DNA of 64,000 nt from Maribellus sp. CM-23 (GTDB lineage: Bacteria > Bacteroidota > Bacteroidia > Bacteroidales > Prolixibacteraceae): positions 1-64,000 of the forward strand of contig NZ_JADWYJ010000005.1 in the NCBI RefSeq assembly GCF_021354595.1, read 5' to 3'. Of this stretch, positions 1 to 7,903 are shown piece after piece. A program made the translations under genes and the position numbers. Numbering within the stretch: the first letter of the stretch is position 1; every line of letters begins with the position of its first letter. The notes under the pieces are model-generated. The model was not told where the DNA came from. It was given only the letters and a program-made list of their open reading frames with translations, and did no database searches.

Positions 1-82
1 CTTCTTTGCTTATTTGCCCGGTTAAAACTTCAGCAACTACCCGTCGCTTGAAGCTTTCATCATAAACTATAAATCCTGACAT
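1..82 (-). CDS. IS3-type transposase OrfA, N-terminal fragment (cut by window edge)
   Basis: The frame begins at the minus-strand ATG at 82-80 and is open to the left edge, giving 27 residues. The peptide contains YDESFKRRVVAEVL followed by TGQISKE. This spacing (aromatic residue, FK, VV, EVL, G, S/KE) is typical of the first helix of IS3-family OrfA or HTH_Tnp_1 proteins. In that family OrfA carries the helix-turn-helix that recognises the element ends. Only the first helix is visible, so neither OrfB nor the terminal repeats can be checked. It could also be a solitary HTH protein or a dead remnant. Confidence 0.55.
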   Translation of the reverse strand, partial: MSGFIVYDESFKRRVVAEVLTGQISKE

Positions 83-313
83 AAATTTACTTTTTGTGTA
101 AACCTATTTTAGGACAAGACAGATTTACCCTCACTCCTGTCTCTCCCTTCCAGGAAGGGAAAGATGATTAGCTTCCAAAATGATGAAGGCTTGCGAAGTA
201 TTGATTTAAGCTACGGCCAATCGTCCCTGCCTACCGCTGGAGGCTTTCTTGTTTGCAGGGAAGGATAAGAGGATGGGGCGAAATAATAATTGAAGTGATA
301 GACTGGCTTTCAA

Positions 314-342
314 CAAAAAAGGCTGACCTGACAAGTCAACCT
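314..342 (-). terminator. Rho-independent terminator of the Spy/CpxP-like gene
   Basis: Read on the minus strand, an 8-bp imperfect stem (AGGTTGAC pairing with GTCAGCCT) is followed directly by six T residues. It lies 27 bases downstream of the stop codon of the Spy/CpxP-like gene. Confidence 0.6.
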
Positions 343-368
343 TTCCTGTTTGTATTTCCCGGATGTTT

Positions 369-863
369 TTACCCTGCATGTTGGCGGGGAGCTTTCCGGT
401 CTCCGAAGCCATTGTCGCGTTTATCCGTCATTCGGCCTTTCATGGCATCAAACTTTAGCAACTGCTCTTCGGTAAGCAGCGAGCGGATTTGCTGGTGTTG
501 TTTGGCCATAATTTTCTGAATCTCGGCTTTTACCCCCGTCATTTTGTCGATGTTGCTGTAAATGGCATTCAGATCAGCTTTGTCGGCAGTGGTTAATGTT
601 TGCTGACGGGCTTCCAGTTCGCCCAGTTCATTGCGAAGCGGTTTCACCTGTTTGGCTGTTTCCAAACGAATGGCTTTCACCTGTTCCTGTTGTTCTTCGG
701 TAAAGAAATGGTTCATGCGTTCGGCCATGCGTTCGTGGCGCGGCATCAATGCTTCGCGCTGTGTACGTTCACCTCTTTTGCCTTCCGGCTTTTGTTGTGC
801 AATTGCCATTGACGATACGGCCAGTACCGTGATCAGTGTCAATGTTAAGAATCTGATTTTCAT
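369..863 (-). CDS. Spy/CpxP-like LTxxQ periplasmic chaperone
   Basis: This 164-residue protein begins with a clear signal peptide (about residues 1-22, cleavage after SSMAIA) and is otherwise a charged, helical, mostly Lys/Arg/Glu/Gln sequence. It has two LTxxQ-type motifs, FTEEQ at about 54-58 and LTEEQ at 130-134, the hallmark of the Spy/CpxP family. Family members are periplasmic, ATP-independent chaperones or negative regulators induced by envelope and metal stress. The gene stands alone: the divergent S41 protease lies 282 bp upstream and a terminator follows it. The link to metal stress is inference from the family, as no copper genes are adjacent. Confidence 0.75.
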   Translation of the reverse strand: MKIRFLTLTLITVLAVSSMAIAQQKPEGKRGERTQREALMPRHERMAERMNHFFTEEQQEQVKAIRLETAKQVKPLRNELGELEARQQTLTTADKADLNAIYSNIDKMTGVKAEIQKIMAKQHQQIRSLLTEEQLLKFDAMKGRMTDKRDNGFGDRKAPRQHAG

Positions 864-1087
864 AGCTTTTATTTTAAATGATTGAATTCAACCCTTTGGA
901 CATGTATTTACTTTTCCGGTTTAATTCCGGCGATAAAATTTTTGGAGGATTTATTTCGATGAGTTGACTAATCTGCTGACTGACAGTGTTTGTTGTAGGA
1001 GTGAAAGCGGGATCGCACCGCAAGGTTTTAATATAAATTAACGTAATGGAAATCGGATTTGGTTAACTTATTTGAGGTAAGAATTGT

Positions 1088-1095
1088 TACTTTTG
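1088..1095 (+). promoter_or_regulatory. Candidate Bacteroidota -7 element for the S41 protease
   Basis: TACTTTTG matches the Bacteroidota -7 consensus TAnnTTTG exactly and lies about 50 bases before the start codon. TTTG copies at 1058-1061 and 1071-1074 are not at the usual spacing of about 19-21 bases, so the -33 box is uncertain. Confidence 0.35.
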
Positions 1096-1145
1096 ACGTT
1101 CAATGTTGAGTTGTAACTCAAATTATTTCAGAAAGGAAGGAAAAA

Positions 1146-2813
1146 ATGAAGAAGAAAATTTGGATAGGAGTGTTGCTGGTCGTGGTAATGGGTGCCATGG
1201 TTTTGGGCTTCACCCGCGACGAGAAAAATTTTGAAATTGCCAAGAACCTGGATATCTACCATACCCTTTTCAGGGAACTGAACATGTTTTACGTGGATGA
1301 TATCGATCCGAATAAACTGGTAAAAACCAGTATCGACGATATGTTGATGTCGCTGGATCCGTATACCAATTACATTTCGGAAGACCAGATCGAAGATTTT
1401 CGTTTTATGACCACCGGGGAGTATGCCGGAATTGGCGCTTTGATTGGACAGCAGAACGGTAAAATTGTTATCTCGGAGCCGTACGAAGGTTTTCCGGCGC
1501 AAAAATCGGGACTGAAAGCCGGTGACATTATTCTCGAAGTTTCGGGAAAAGAGACCAAGGAAATGAATACCGAAGACGTAAGTAATTTATTGAAAGGCCC
1601 GGCCAATCAGCCAGTGACAATAAAACTTCAGCGCCCGGGCGATAAAAAGCCTTTTACGGTTGACGTGGTTCGTGAAAAAATATCGATTAACGCAGTGCCC
1701 TATTATGGCATGCTGGATAATCGTACCGGCTACATTCGCCTTACTCAGTTTACTGCCGATTGCAGCAAAGATGTTCAGAAAGCTTTTGTTGAGCTGAAAA
1801 AGAACAATCCCGATGCTTTGGTACTCGATCTTCGCGGAAACCCCGGAGGTTTGTTGATGGAAGCGGTGAATATTGTTAACTTTTTTGTACCCAAGGGCGA
1901 GGAAATTGTTAGCACACGCGGAAAAGTAAAACAATGGGACAAAACCTACACGGCTACTTCCGCACCGCTCGATACAACCATTAAAATTGCAGTGCTGGTT
2001 AACCGCGGCTCGGCTTCCGCTTCGGAAATTGTAGCCGGCGCCATCCAGGACCTCGACCGTGGTATTGTGGTAGGTACCCGCACTTTTGGAAAAGGTCTGG
2101 TGCAAACCACCCGCGATCTGAGCTACAACACCAAACTGAAAGTTACCACAGCAAAGTATTACATTCCGAGCGGACGGTGTATTCAGGCGCTCGATTATTC
2201 GCACCGTAACGACGATGGAAGTGTGGGCTACATCCCGGATTCGCTGATTACCGAGTTCAGCACCAAGCACGGCCGCAAGGTTTTTGACGGCGGAGGAGTG
2301 GTGCCCGATCTGAAAATTGAAGGCGACCAGTTAAGTACACTGGCCATTGAACTGGTTACCCGTTTCAAGGTGTTTGATTTTGCCACCAAATATTCGAACG
2401 AGAATGCGACGATTCCTCAACCGGAAGAGTTTGTGATCAACGACGATATTTACAATCAGTTTGTGGACTATGTGGAAAACAGCGATTTTAAATACGACTC
2501 TGAATCGCAGGAAGAATTTAAAACGCTGCTGGAAACGGCCAAAAGGGAAAAATACTACGGCTTGGCAGAGGCGGAGTTTGAAGCGCTGAAAGCGAAACTG
2601 GAACCCAACCTGGATAAAGACCTGAAAGAGTTCAGGAAAGAAATAAGCGAGTTGCTCGAAGACGAGATTGTTTCGCGCTACTACTACCAGAAAGGGGCCA
2701 TTCGTGCAGCCGTTAACGACGACGACGGTATCAAAAAAGCCGTGGATGCCCTTCATTCTGAAACCGCTTACGCAGGCTACTTTGCCCCGGGAACGATCAT
2801 TACCAGGAACTAA
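1146..2813 (+). CDS. S41 family C-terminal processing peptidase (CtpA/Prc-like)
   Basis: The 555-residue protein has an N-terminal membrane anchor or uncleaved signal (about residues 5-22), then a PDZ domain (about 85-175) and the S41 protease core (about 180-390). The core holds the Ser/Lys/Gln catalytic set: S291 in GSASASE, K316 in TFGKG 25 residues later, and Q320 four residues after that, the spacing known from CtpB. The C-terminal 160 residues are acidic, helical and typical of the longer Bacteroidota members. The family trims or degrades envelope proteins from their C-termini. The start is supported by a purine-rich GGAAGG sequence 6-12 bases upstream, and a terminator follows. The gene appears monocistronic. 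Confidence 0.93.
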   Translation: MKKKIWIGVLLVVVMGAMVLGFTRDEKNFEIAKNLDIYHTLFRELNMFYVDDIDPNKLVKTSIDDMLMSLDPYTNYISEDQIEDFRFMTTGEYAGIGALIGQQNGKIVISEPYEGFPAQKSGLKAGDIILEVSGKETKEMNTEDVSNLLKGPANQPVTIKLQRPGDKKPFTVDVVREKISINAVPYYGMLDNRTGYIRLTQFTADCSKDVQKAFVELKKNNPDALVLDLRGNPGGLLMEAVNIVNFFVPKGEEIVSTRGKVKQWDKTYTATSAPLDTTIKIAVLVNRGSASASEIVAGAIQDLDRGIVVGTRTFGKGLVQTTRDLSYNTKLKVTTAKYYIPSGRCIQALDYSHRNDDGSVGYIPDSLITEFSTKHGRKVFDGGGVVPDLKIEGDQLSTLAIELVTRFKVFDFATKYSNENATIPQPEEFVINDDIYNQFVDYVENSDFKYDSESQEEFKTLLETAKREKYYGLAEAEFEALKAKLEPNLDKDLKEFRKEISELLEDEIVSRYYYQKGAIRAAVNDDDGIKKAVDALHSETAYAGYFAPGTIITRN

Positions 2814-2833
2814 TTTTTTGAATAAGATAAGAG

Positions 2834-2859
2834 AAGGAGGTCGGGAGGCCTCCTTTTTT
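2834..2859 (+). terminator. Terminator after the S41 protease
   Basis: AAGGAGG and CCTCCTT arms form a GC-rich hairpin followed by a run of T. It lies about 20 bases after the protease stop codon. Confidence 0.75.
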
Positions 2860-2994
2860 GCTTGCAACCATTTCGAAGTTTAGCTGTTAGGAAATAAGCG
2901 GCCAATTCAACTGATTCCCCTGAATTTATTAATTTACGGAAGAATAACAGGATGTTTATTTCTGTTGCTGAAGACAAATCAAAATCATCGTGCC

Positions 2995-3933
2995 ATGCAA
3001 AAACTGAAAAAATTTATCGTTCCCTTTTTGTTGTTTACCTCGGCGGTATTTGTAAAGTACTTTCTTGAAAAATATGAATTGGTGGCCGATCAATGGTTTC
3101 GTTTCTTTGGTAAAACCGGTTCCATTTTAATGATCGTCAGCGTTGCCTGGCTGATAATCGTTTTTCTTAGAGCCGGCAAGCGCGCGTTTCTGGAAAAGTA
3201 CGATACCTCGAAAACAGATAACCTGCGGTCGCGGAAATTTCATACGCAGTTCAATATCATGGAGAGCATCATTATCGCGCTGGTGGTCATCATTGCCATT
3301 GGGAGTATTCTGATGTTGTTTGATGAGGTGAAACGTTTGGGAATAAGTCTTTTTGCTTCGGCGGGTGTGGCCGGTATTATTATTGGTTTTGCCGCTCAAA
3401 AGCTGATTGGTGCTGTGCTGGCCGGTCTTCAGATTGCGATTACACAACCCATCCGGCTCGACGATGTGGTGGTGATAGAAGGAGAATGGGGAAGGATTGA
3501 AGAGATCACCCTGACCTATGTGGTGGTGCACATTTGGGACCAGCGGCGGCTGATTGTCCCTTCCACCTATTTTTTTGAAAAACCTTTTCAGAACTGGACA
3601 CGTACCTCGGCCGAAATTTTGGGAACGGTTTTTATTTATACTGACTACCGGGTATCGTTTGAGGCGCTTCGGAACGAATTGACCCGTCTGCTGGAATCAA
3701 CCCCGCTGTGGAATAAAAAAGTAAATGTGCTGCAGGTAACCGATGCCAAAACAAACGGAGTGGAAGTTCGCGCACTGATGAGTGCAAAAGACTCGTCAAC
3801 AGCCTGGGATTTGAGGGTGTTCATCCGCGAGAAACTGATTGAATTTCTTCAGAAAAATTACCCTGAAAGCCTGCCGCGAACCCGGATCCAGCTAGAAAAC
3901 AATACCACGGAAAAACCACAAAGCAAAAATTAA
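2995..3933 (+). CDS. MscS-family mechanosensitive ion channel
   Basis: The open frame extends upstream to a TTG at 2965, but the ATG at 2995 gives a natural N-terminus (MQKLKKFIV) that enters the first membrane helix at once, so it is preferred; the product is then 312 residues. Hydrophobic helices lie at about 5-22, 40-58 and 88-107. The pore-type helix at about 115-148 is rich in small Gly/Ala residues (SAGVAGIIIGFAAQ). A beta domain follows (RLDDVV to WTR) and matches the conserved MscS middle domain. The family opens under membrane tension and releases solutes on osmotic downshock. No operon partner is evident, although the DNPH1-like gene follows 41 bp later on the same strand. Confidence 0.9.
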   Translation: MQKLKKFIVPFLLFTSAVFVKYFLEKYELVADQWFRFFGKTGSILMIVSVAWLIIVFLRAGKRAFLEKYDTSKTDNLRSRKFHTQFNIMESIIIALVVIIAIGSILMLFDEVKRLGISLFASAGVAGIIIGFAAQKLIGAVLAGLQIAITQPIRLDDVVVIEGEWGRIEEITLTYVVVHIWDQRRLIVPSTYFFEKPFQNWTRTSAEILGTVFIYTDYRVSFEALRNELTRLLESTPLWNKKVNVLQVTDAKTNGVEVRALMSAKDSSTAWDLRVFIREKLIEFLQKNYPESLPRTRIQLENNTTEKPQSKN

Positions 3934-3974
3934 AATCTCCGTACCAGTTACTCAATACTAAAATTAATTTTGAA

Positions 3975-4394
3975 ATGAAAATCTATTTTGCCGGATCGAT
4001 CCGGGGAGGCCGCGAAGATGCTGCCTTGTACTTGCAGATTATTGAACACCTGAAAAATTACGGGGAAGTACTGACCGAACATGTGGGAGATCCAGCGCTA
4101 ACCAGCGCCGGAGATGATGGCCCTACCGACCGGTATATTCATGACCGGGACGTGGAGTGGCTGTTGCAATCGGATGTGCTGGTGGCTGAAGTGACGGCCG
4201 TTTCGATGGGCGTTGGTTACGAAATCGGGCGCGCCGTGGCAGTGGGCAAAAAAGTGTTGTGTCTTTTTCGTCCGGATGCCGGAAAAAATTTGTCGGCGAT
4301 GATTGCCGGTTGTTCCGGAATTAAGCTGGTGGAATACACTTTGCTTTCCGAGGCCCAATCAGCCATTGATCAATTTTGGGAAGAAAGCGCCTGA
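3975..4394 (+). CDS. DNPH1/Rcl-like 2'-deoxynucleoside 5'-phosphate N-hydrolase
   Basis: The 139-residue protein is strikingly close to animal DNPH1 (Rcl). It opens with FAGSIRGGRED, has LTEHV at 33-37, D59 in HDRDVEWL, AEVT at 71-74, and the catalytic E83 in GVGYEIGRA, followed by VLCLFRP. The D59-E83 spacing equals that of the Asp69/Glu93 pair in rat Rcl. Animal enzymes cut the N-glycosidic bond of deoxynucleoside monophosphates, including 5-hydroxymethyl-dUMP, and so sanitise the nucleotide pool. The same cytoplasmic role here is inferred. The protein belongs to the nucleoside 2-deoxyribosyltransferase superfamily, so a transferase activity cannot be fully excluded. It is convergent with the next gene, 15 bp away. 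Confidence 0.88.
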   Translation: MKIYFAGSIRGGREDAALYLQIIEHLKNYGEVLTEHVGDPALTSAGDDGPTDRYIHDRDVEWLLQSDVLVAEVTAVSMGVGYEIGRAVAVGKKVLCLFRPDAGKNLSAMIAGCSGIKLVEYTLLSEAQSAIDQFWEESA

Positions 4395-4409
4395 GTAAGA
4401 CCAACTTTG

Positions 4410-5576
4410 TTACATGGCTGAAAACTTGGCGATCCATCCGTCGCTTCTCGGGGTGAGGTTTTCGTTCATCCCGGGCCCGATTACGACAAATCCGCCGTCT
4501 TTGGTATTGAGCACTTTGCAGGCCCTGGCGTATTTCATGTCGAGTAAAAGTTCGTTCAGCACCTGGCCGTCTCCATCTATTTCCATCAGCCAGGGGCCAA
4601 TGGTTCCCGTAAATGATGTGACTTTGGTGCCTGCAACAATAAAATGGCCGTCAGGGCGAATGGCAATGGCATTTCCTCCTTCCGAACCTTCGGCGTCGAA
4701 ATTCTTTGACCATTTTACTTTGCCGTTGCAGTCCACTTTTTTCAGGAGGAGATCGAAGTCAAAAATCGGGTACTCGTCGTTGATGTCGTTCAAACAATTG
4801 CCGCCCCAGCCAACCAGCATAAAGCAACTGTCCGGGGAGCAGCAAACACATTCGGTCCATTCTTTGCTTTTGGGGGCTTCCATGCGGCTTGTCCAGGTGG
4901 CATTTCCTTCGCTGTCGGTCCGGATCACGATCATATCGCAATCGTTTTTTGATTTTCCGGCCACTTGCCCGCCCAGAACAAACCCCCCGTCAGGCAGCTG
5001 TTTAACAGTCGAGAAACAACCGTTTGATGTTTCATTAAACGTTCTTTCCCACTTTATTTCGCCGCTTGCATTTAATTTGGCCAGCCAAAGTTGTGCGTGG
5101 TCGGCGTCAGTGCCTTTAGCGCCTGCCACTACCCATTCATCTTCGTTGATCACCGCCAGATCGGTACCTTTGTAGTACATGCCGTTCAAGGTAGTTCGTG
5201 TTATTTCATTTCCACTCTTGTCGGTTTTCAGAATTAGAACCTGCGATTGGTTGTTCTGATTTTTTTGGGCGAGAATGATTAGTTTGTCTTCTCCGGCGCT
5301 CACTATTTTTCCGGGAGTTTCACTTTCATCCGATTCATAGATTCGGCTCCAGATGAGATCGCCTGCTTCGCTGTAAAACAGGAGACTCAGTTTTGAGGCA
5401 TTACCGCCAATCGCCCCCAGCACCGCAAAACCACCTAAGGGGATTTCAGTTACATCTGCAAAATAGTCTTGTTTTGGGTTACCGGATACTTTTTCCCATT
5501 CGGCATTCCAGGTTTGCGCTGTTGTGCAAAATGCAGTTAAAACAAGCGCCAGTAGTAGAGAGAATAATGGTTTCAT
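4410..5576 (-). CDS. Secreted beta-propeller-like protein of unknown function
   Basis: The 388-residue product starts with a signal peptide (about 1-20, ending in CTTAQ). It then shows about six copies of a loose repeat in which a GGF or DGxF strand is followed by G-rich turns and a WxR/WxK strand (for example PLGGFAVLG, PDGGFVLGG, KDGGFVVIG). Such repeats are usual in extracellular propeller proteins of Bacteroidota. No catalytic motif and no lipobox are visible, and the C-terminus carries no recognisable type IX sorting domain. It is probably exported to the periplasm or released. The gene has no clear operon partner, and its function is unknown. Confidence 0.6.
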   Translation of the reverse strand: MKPLFSLLLALVLTAFCTTAQTWNAEWEKVSGNPKQDYFADVTEIPLGGFAVLGAIGGNASKLSLLFYSEAGDLIWSRIYESDESETPGKIVSAGEDKLIILAQKNQNNQSQVLILKTDKSGNEITRTTLNGMYYKGTDLAVINEDEWVVAGAKGTDADHAQLWLAKLNASGEIKWERTFNETSNGCFSTVKQLPDGGFVLGGQVAGKSKNDCDMIVIRTDSEGNATWTSRMEAPKSKEWTECVCCSPDSCFMLVGWGGNCLNDINDEYPIFDFDLLLKKVDCNGKVKWSKNFDAEGSEGGNAIAIRPDGHFIVAGTKVTSFTGTIGPWLMEIDGDGQVLNELLLDMKYARACKVLNTKDGGFVVIGPGMNENLTPRSDGWIAKFSAM

Positions 5577-5831
5577 CAGTCAAGCTATTGGTTTTAATTG
5601 TATTGATTTTGTGCTTATACGGTTTTGGAAAAAACAAGTTATGTTCAGTGAGCGATAAAAATGAATAAAGGGCTGCCTGCCGGTGTTTAACCACTATAAA
5701 TATTTAAGGGTGATGATGGTCTAGCAGGAGGTTTATTGAATGAGCGGAAATGAAGAAAAGGAACTTTTTGTATCTTCGGCACTTACGATTTCAGTAAACC
5801 TTATAATTTGTAAAATACCAACTTAAAACCT

Positions 5832-6749
5832 ATGAAGAAAAGAGATTTTTTAAAAAGTCTGGGATTGCTGACTGCCGGCGGAGTAGTTAGCGGAGTCGTT
5901 AATCCGGCCTCTGCAGCGTCGCTGATAAGCAGCCCGGCACCTAAAAAACAAATCGGATTACAGATTTATTCGCTGGGTAAGGAACTGACCGAAGACGTTC
6001 CGAACGGGCTGAAGAAAATAGCCAAAATTGGCTACAGTAGCATTGAACTGGCCGGTTACAGAAACCGTCAGATGGGTGATTATTCGCTGGCTGAATACCG
6101 GAAACTTGCCGAAGACGCCGGGTTGAAAATTAACAGTTCGCATGTTAATCCGCCTGTTCGGAAATATTCCAGGGAAAACGTAGGCGAAATTGCCGATTTC
6201 TGGAAACAAACCGTTGAAGACCATGTGACGCTGGGTGTGAAAACACTGGTACAACCCGGAATGCCGACGGTTGAATCGCACGACGATGCAGCGCTTGTTT
6301 GCGAAGTATTTAACAGAGCCGGCGAAATTGCAAAAGCAGCCGGAATTAAATGGGGATACCACAACCACAGTGGTGAGTTTGAGCGCATTTCAAAAGCGGG
6401 CGATAACCCAAAACAAGGCGATGTTATTTACGATTTGATGCTCGACGGAACCGATCCGTCGCTGGTTTTCTTTGAAATGGATGTTTACTGGACGGTAATG
6501 GGGCGAAACGATCCTTTGGAATATTTTGCCAAGTATCCGAGCAGATTCCCAGTCCTTCATATTAAAGATCGGAAAGTTTTGGGGCAATCGGGGATGATGA
6601 ATTTTGAGAACATTTTTACCAAGGCCTACGAAAACGGTCTGGAAGCCTTTTATGTGGAACTGGAAGGCTTGCGTCAGGGCGACAAAACGCAGTTTGACGG
6701 GGTAAAAGAATGTTTCGACTACCTCAACAATTCCAGGTTTGTGAAATAG
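5832..6749 (+). CDS. Secreted sugar phosphate isomerase/epimerase-like TIM barrel
   Basis: This 305-residue protein belongs to the xylose-isomerase-like TIM barrel superfamily. Barrel signatures include IGLQIYSLG near residue 40, IELAGY, GVKTLVQPG, GYHNHSGEF with a metal-ligand His, FFEMDVYW and FPVLHIKDRK. The C-terminal AFYVELEG supplies a final acidic ligand. The first 30 residues (KKRDFLKSLGLLTAGG to PASAAS) resemble the Tat-like leaders common on these proteins in Bacteroidota, but carry Lys-Arg rather than Arg-Arg, so the export route is uncertain. Relatives handle sugar derivatives such as inosose or keto-sugars; the substrate here cannot be told. The gene stands alone and ends in a terminator. 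Confidence 0.82.
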   Translation: MKKRDFLKSLGLLTAGGVVSGVVNPASAASLISSPAPKKQIGLQIYSLGKELTEDVPNGLKKIAKIGYSSIELAGYRNRQMGDYSLAEYRKLAEDAGLKINSSHVNPPVRKYSRENVGEIADFWKQTVEDHVTLGVKTLVQPGMPTVESHDDAALVCEVFNRAGEIAKAAGIKWGYHNHSGEFERISKAGDNPKQGDVIYDLMLDGTDPSLVFFEMDVYWTVMGRNDPLEYFAKYPSRFPVLHIKDRKVLGQSGMMNFENIFTKAYENGLEAFYVELEGLRQGDKTQFDGVKECFDYLNNSRFVK

Positions 6750-6773
6750 GAGGTGATTCACTTTGCAAGTATA

Positions 6774-6809
6774 AAGGAACGGATGCAGCTTTTGTATCCG
6801 TTTCTTTTT
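6774..6809 (+). terminator. Terminator after the sugar isomerase-like gene
   Basis: GAACGGATGCA pairs with TGTATCCGTTTC through one G-T pair and is followed by a T-rich tract. It sits 25 bases downstream of the plus-strand stop codon. Confidence 0.75.
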
Positions 6810-6836
6810 GCCTGATATTTTCGCAATAACTACCCG

Positions 6837-6873
6837 CAAAAAAGGGTACATCGAATTAAGTCGATGCACCCTT
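6837..6873 (-). terminator. Terminator at the left end of the copper island
   Basis: On the minus strand AAGGGTGCATCGA pairs with TCGATGTACCCTT and runs straight into six T residues. It lies 26 bases past the stop codon of the HMA protein at 6899-7237. Confidence 0.8.
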
Positions 6874-6898
6874 GCAATGATCTCTAAGCCTTTAGACT

Positions 6899-7237
6899 CT
6901 ATTTCTCTCTGTCGTACCGGCAGCACTCAGGCAATTGGCCATAAGCTTCGTCGGTAGCTTTAAAATTGGGCGTATCATTTCCGGCTTTTGCGATGGCCTT
7001 TTCGATGTTTTCAAGTGTGGTTTTTTCATCGTCGAAGGCAACCGTCAGTTCTTTTGTTTCTACATTCCAGTCGGCAGAAAGAACTCCTTCTACTGCCTTT
7101 GTAGTGGTTTCGATGTGGGTTTTACATTCTTCGCAATCACCTCCTTTTACTTTTACCTTTTCTGTTTTCTCCGCAGCAAAAACAGTACATACACTCAACA
7201 TAAACAAAAGGGCTAAACTCAAAACTTTTGCTCTCAT
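6899..7237 (-). CDS. Periplasmic HMA-domain metal-binding protein (first copy)
   Basis: The 112-residue protein has a signal peptide (about 1-21, ending in VFAA) and one heavy-metal-associated domain of ferredoxin-like fold. The metal site is C34-E-E-C37 inside GGDCEEC, followed by the usual helix (HIETTTKAVEGV) and the strands SADWNVETKELTVAFDD. A further CC pair (PECCRYD) lies near the C-terminus. Periplasmic HMA proteins of this type bind Cu(I) or similar soft metals and pass them to efflux systems; that role is inferred. It is a paralogue of the gene at 7477-7851. It has its own terminator, and a terminator also separates it from that neighbour, so it is probably transcribed on its own. 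Confidence 0.85.
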   Translation of the reverse strand: MRAKVLSLALLFMLSVCTVFAAEKTEKVKVKGGDCEECKTHIETTTKAVEGVLSADWNVETKELTVAFDDEKTTLENIEKAIAKAGNDTPNFKATDEAYGQLPECCRYDREK

Positions 7238-7387
7238 AGCTTTAAAATTTTTAATTAATAATTGATACTTACTGGCTTCTTCTCACTCTGCATTGTAGAT
7301 AGATTGCCATGCTTCTTAAAGAGGCAAAGGAGGTGCCATTAAACGGCATGTTTTTTTGGAGGTTGAATAGCAGGAAGTTGGGGCTTG

Positions 7388-7441
7388 GGAAGAAAAAACA
7401 AAGGTTATCATTTTGATACGTTAGTTCAAAATGATAACCTT
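7388..7441 (-). terminator. Strong terminator between the two HMA genes
   Basis: A perfect 16-bp stem (7401-7416 pairing with 7426-7441, 9-base loop) is followed on the minus strand by TTTGTTTTTTC. It ends the transcript carrying the HMA gene at 7477-7851. The stem is symmetrical enough to limit transcription in both directions. Confidence 0.85.
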
Positions 7442-7476
7442 TTGGCGTAAAATTGGCAATGTGCCGGGACCTTTTT

Positions 7477-7851
7477 TTAATGCTTGTGGTCTTCTTTTCC
7501 GGCTTTGTCCTTTTTCTCGCTTTTTCGTTCGTACTGGCAGCATCCGTGAAGATTCTCGTAAACATCGTCCGGTGCCTTGTAGTGCGGAGTATCGTGGCCA
7601 ACTTTCGCTATAGCTTTTTCAATGCTGTCGGTGTTGGTCTTTTTATCGTCAAAAGTAACCTCCAGTATTTTGGTTTCTTTGTTCCAATCGGCTTTTGACA
7701 CTCCTTCAACCGCACTGGCCGCTTTTTCGATGCGTTTTTCACACATTCCGCAATTCCCGTACACTTTGATTTTTTCTGTTTTGTTTCCGGCAAAAACGGC
7801 ACCCGCACCCATCATAAGCAGGGTTACTAAACTTAAAACTTTTGTTTTCAT
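7477..7851 (-). CDS. Periplasmic HMA-domain metal-binding protein (second copy)
   Basis: The 124-residue product has a signal peptide (about 1-21) and an HMA domain with the site C33-G-M-C36 in GNCGMC. The same KADWNKETKILEVTFDDKK strand pattern and C-terminal GCCQYER motif occur as in the copy at 6899-7237. It differs in a Lys/His-rich tail (DKAGKEDHKH) that could add metal ligands. It lies 52 bp downstream of the P1B ATPase stop codon on the same strand and is probably the last gene of that transcript. A role in handing periplasmic copper to an exporter is inferred from family and context. Confidence 0.86.
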   Translation of the reverse strand: MKTKVLSLVTLLMMGAGAVFAGNKTEKIKVYGNCGMCEKRIEKAASAVEGVSKADWNKETKILEVTFDDKKTNTDSIEKAIAKVGHDTPHYKAPDDVYENLHGCCQYERKSEKKDKAGKEDHKH

Positions 7852-7903
7852 CTTTTGAAATTTTAATGGTTAATACTCAATTGTTTAAAATGTATTTTAC
7901 TAT

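Noticed and set aside
120..180. CCCTTCC-A-GGAAGGG as an insertion-sequence end
   Set aside because: The palindrome is too short and has no matching partner in the visible sequence.
1587..2270. A 227-codon frame on the minus strand opposite the S41 protease
   Set aside because: The plus-strand gene has an intact Ser/Lys/Gln set and PDZ domain. The antisense frame shows no family pattern.
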